NCBI GenBank assembly: GCA_002394305.1
Contig: DGTM01000013.1
Coordinates: 37,437-50,549, forward strand
Reading direction: 5' to 3'
Source of the DNA: Prevotellaceae bacterium UBA4336
GTDB taxonomy: Bacteria; Bacteroidota; Bacteroidia; Bacteroidales; Bacteroidaceae
DNA: 13,113 nucleotides
Shown here in pieces: positions 12,858 through 13,113 of the stretch (positions are counted from its first letter, which is position 1; every line of letters begins with the position of its first letter). The position numbers were made by a program, and so were the translations under genes. The notes beneath the pieces are model-generated. The model was not told the DNA's origin. It was given only the letters and a program-made list of their open reading frames with translations, and did no database searches.

Positions 12858-13040
12858 TTACCACTCGTTGTCCCAATCGGTGCCGCCGTAGCTGCGGGCA
12901 CGGGCGGGGCCGGTGCCGCCACCACCGTAGTCGAGGTCAGTGTTGCCGGTGACACGACTCACATCGTTGCTGGTGCAGATGATGCTTTGCTGCTGTAGCC
13001 TTACCACCATCATGGTGGGCTGCAAATATGTTTTCTTCAT
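12858..13040 (-). CDS. Short Gly-rich peptide of the MKKxYxxPxM Bacteroidales family
   Basis: The protein is 60 aa. It starts MKKTYLQPTMMVVRLQQQS and continues 'IICTSNDVSRVTGNT', followed by a tail 'DYGGGGTGPARARSYGG' and terminal 'DWDNEW'. The N-terminus (MKKxYxxPxMxVVxL) is a recurrent opening of small hypothetical proteins in Prevotella and Bacteroides, with a Gly/Asp-rich variable tail. There is no clear signal peptide or membrane segment. Function is unknown. No promoter motif was seen in the 70 bases available upstream. The start fits the family, and a hairpin follows the stop. Confidence 0.65.
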   Translation of the reverse strand: MKKTYLQPTMMVVRLQQQSIICTSNDVSRVTGNTDLDYGGGGTGPARARSYGGTDWDNEW

Positions 13041-13068
13041 TGTTCTCTATGGATTTGTTTTTTTTTGT

Positions 13069-13112
13069 CTACGGACTTTCGGGACTTTCGGGACAGTCCT
13101 TTGAGTCCGTAG
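13069..13112. repeat. Inverted repeat with internal GGACTTTCG direct repeats at the right edge
   Basis: CTACGGACT (13069-13077) and AGTCCGTAG (13104-13112) form a perfect 9-bp inverted repeat. Inside, GGACTTTCG occurs twice in tandem (13073-13081 and 13082-13090) and a third unit reads GGACAGTCC. The T-run at 13057-13066 lies on the wrong side for a terminator in the direction of the peptide gene. Confidence 0.55.
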
Positions 13113-13113
13113 T

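Noticed and set aside
13057..13112. Terminator at the right edge
   Set aside because: The T-run precedes the hairpin on the plus strand and becomes an A-run after it on the minus strand, so neither direction fits a terminator.

Overview
The window looks like chromosomal DNA from a Bacteroidales bacterium, most likely Prevotella/Segatella or a close relative. Three things support this. Five start-proximal sites match the Bacteroidetes promoter form TTTG-N18/19-TAnnTTTG. The gene families are typical of the group (DUF6057, PD40 lipoprotein with a haem motif, GGGtGRT protein, DUF4988/FISUMP lipoprotein, the small MKKxYxxPxM peptide family). Shine-Dalgarno use is sparse. No rRNA, tRNA or CRISPR array was seen.

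Left half (about 1-8.7 kb). A degraded or truncated helix-turn-helix regulator tail lies at the left edge and faces a leftward run of genes. In transcription order from right to left these are: a periplasmic serine hydrolase (358 aa); a Y1/HUH REP-associated-type transposase fused to a Rossmann-like C-terminal domain (377 aa); dapA with its own promoter and a repeat-rich leader; a two-gene unit of a NifU-like Fe-S scaffold and its GGGtGRT partner, coupled through a ribosome-binding site overlapping the first stop codon; a strong hairpin terminator; and a mono-haem PD40 lipoprotein followed by a DUF6057 membrane protein. The terminator's T-tract ends only 8 bases before the lipoprotein start.

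Middle. menA (menaquinone synthesis) runs rightward, divergent from the serine hydrolase, and both face-to-face promoters are recognisable.

Right part (about 9.85-13.1 kb). This is a more A+T-rich, accessory-looking stretch. It holds an unexplained 590-base gap with coding relics, a DUF4988/collagen-like/FISUMP surface lipoprotein with a roughly 245-nt highly structured leader, and a decayed toxin-antitoxin locus. In that locus an intact antitoxin-like gene and promoter run directly into a PIN-toxin C-terminal fragment and a DUF3791 fragment. A 60-aa Gly-rich member of a short Bacteroidales peptide family follows at the right edge.

The most interesting items are the leader RNA at 11794-11928 with mutually exclusive helices, the transposase/Rossmann fusion together with nearby G-rich palindromes, and the three-gene scar of a toxin-antitoxin operon.
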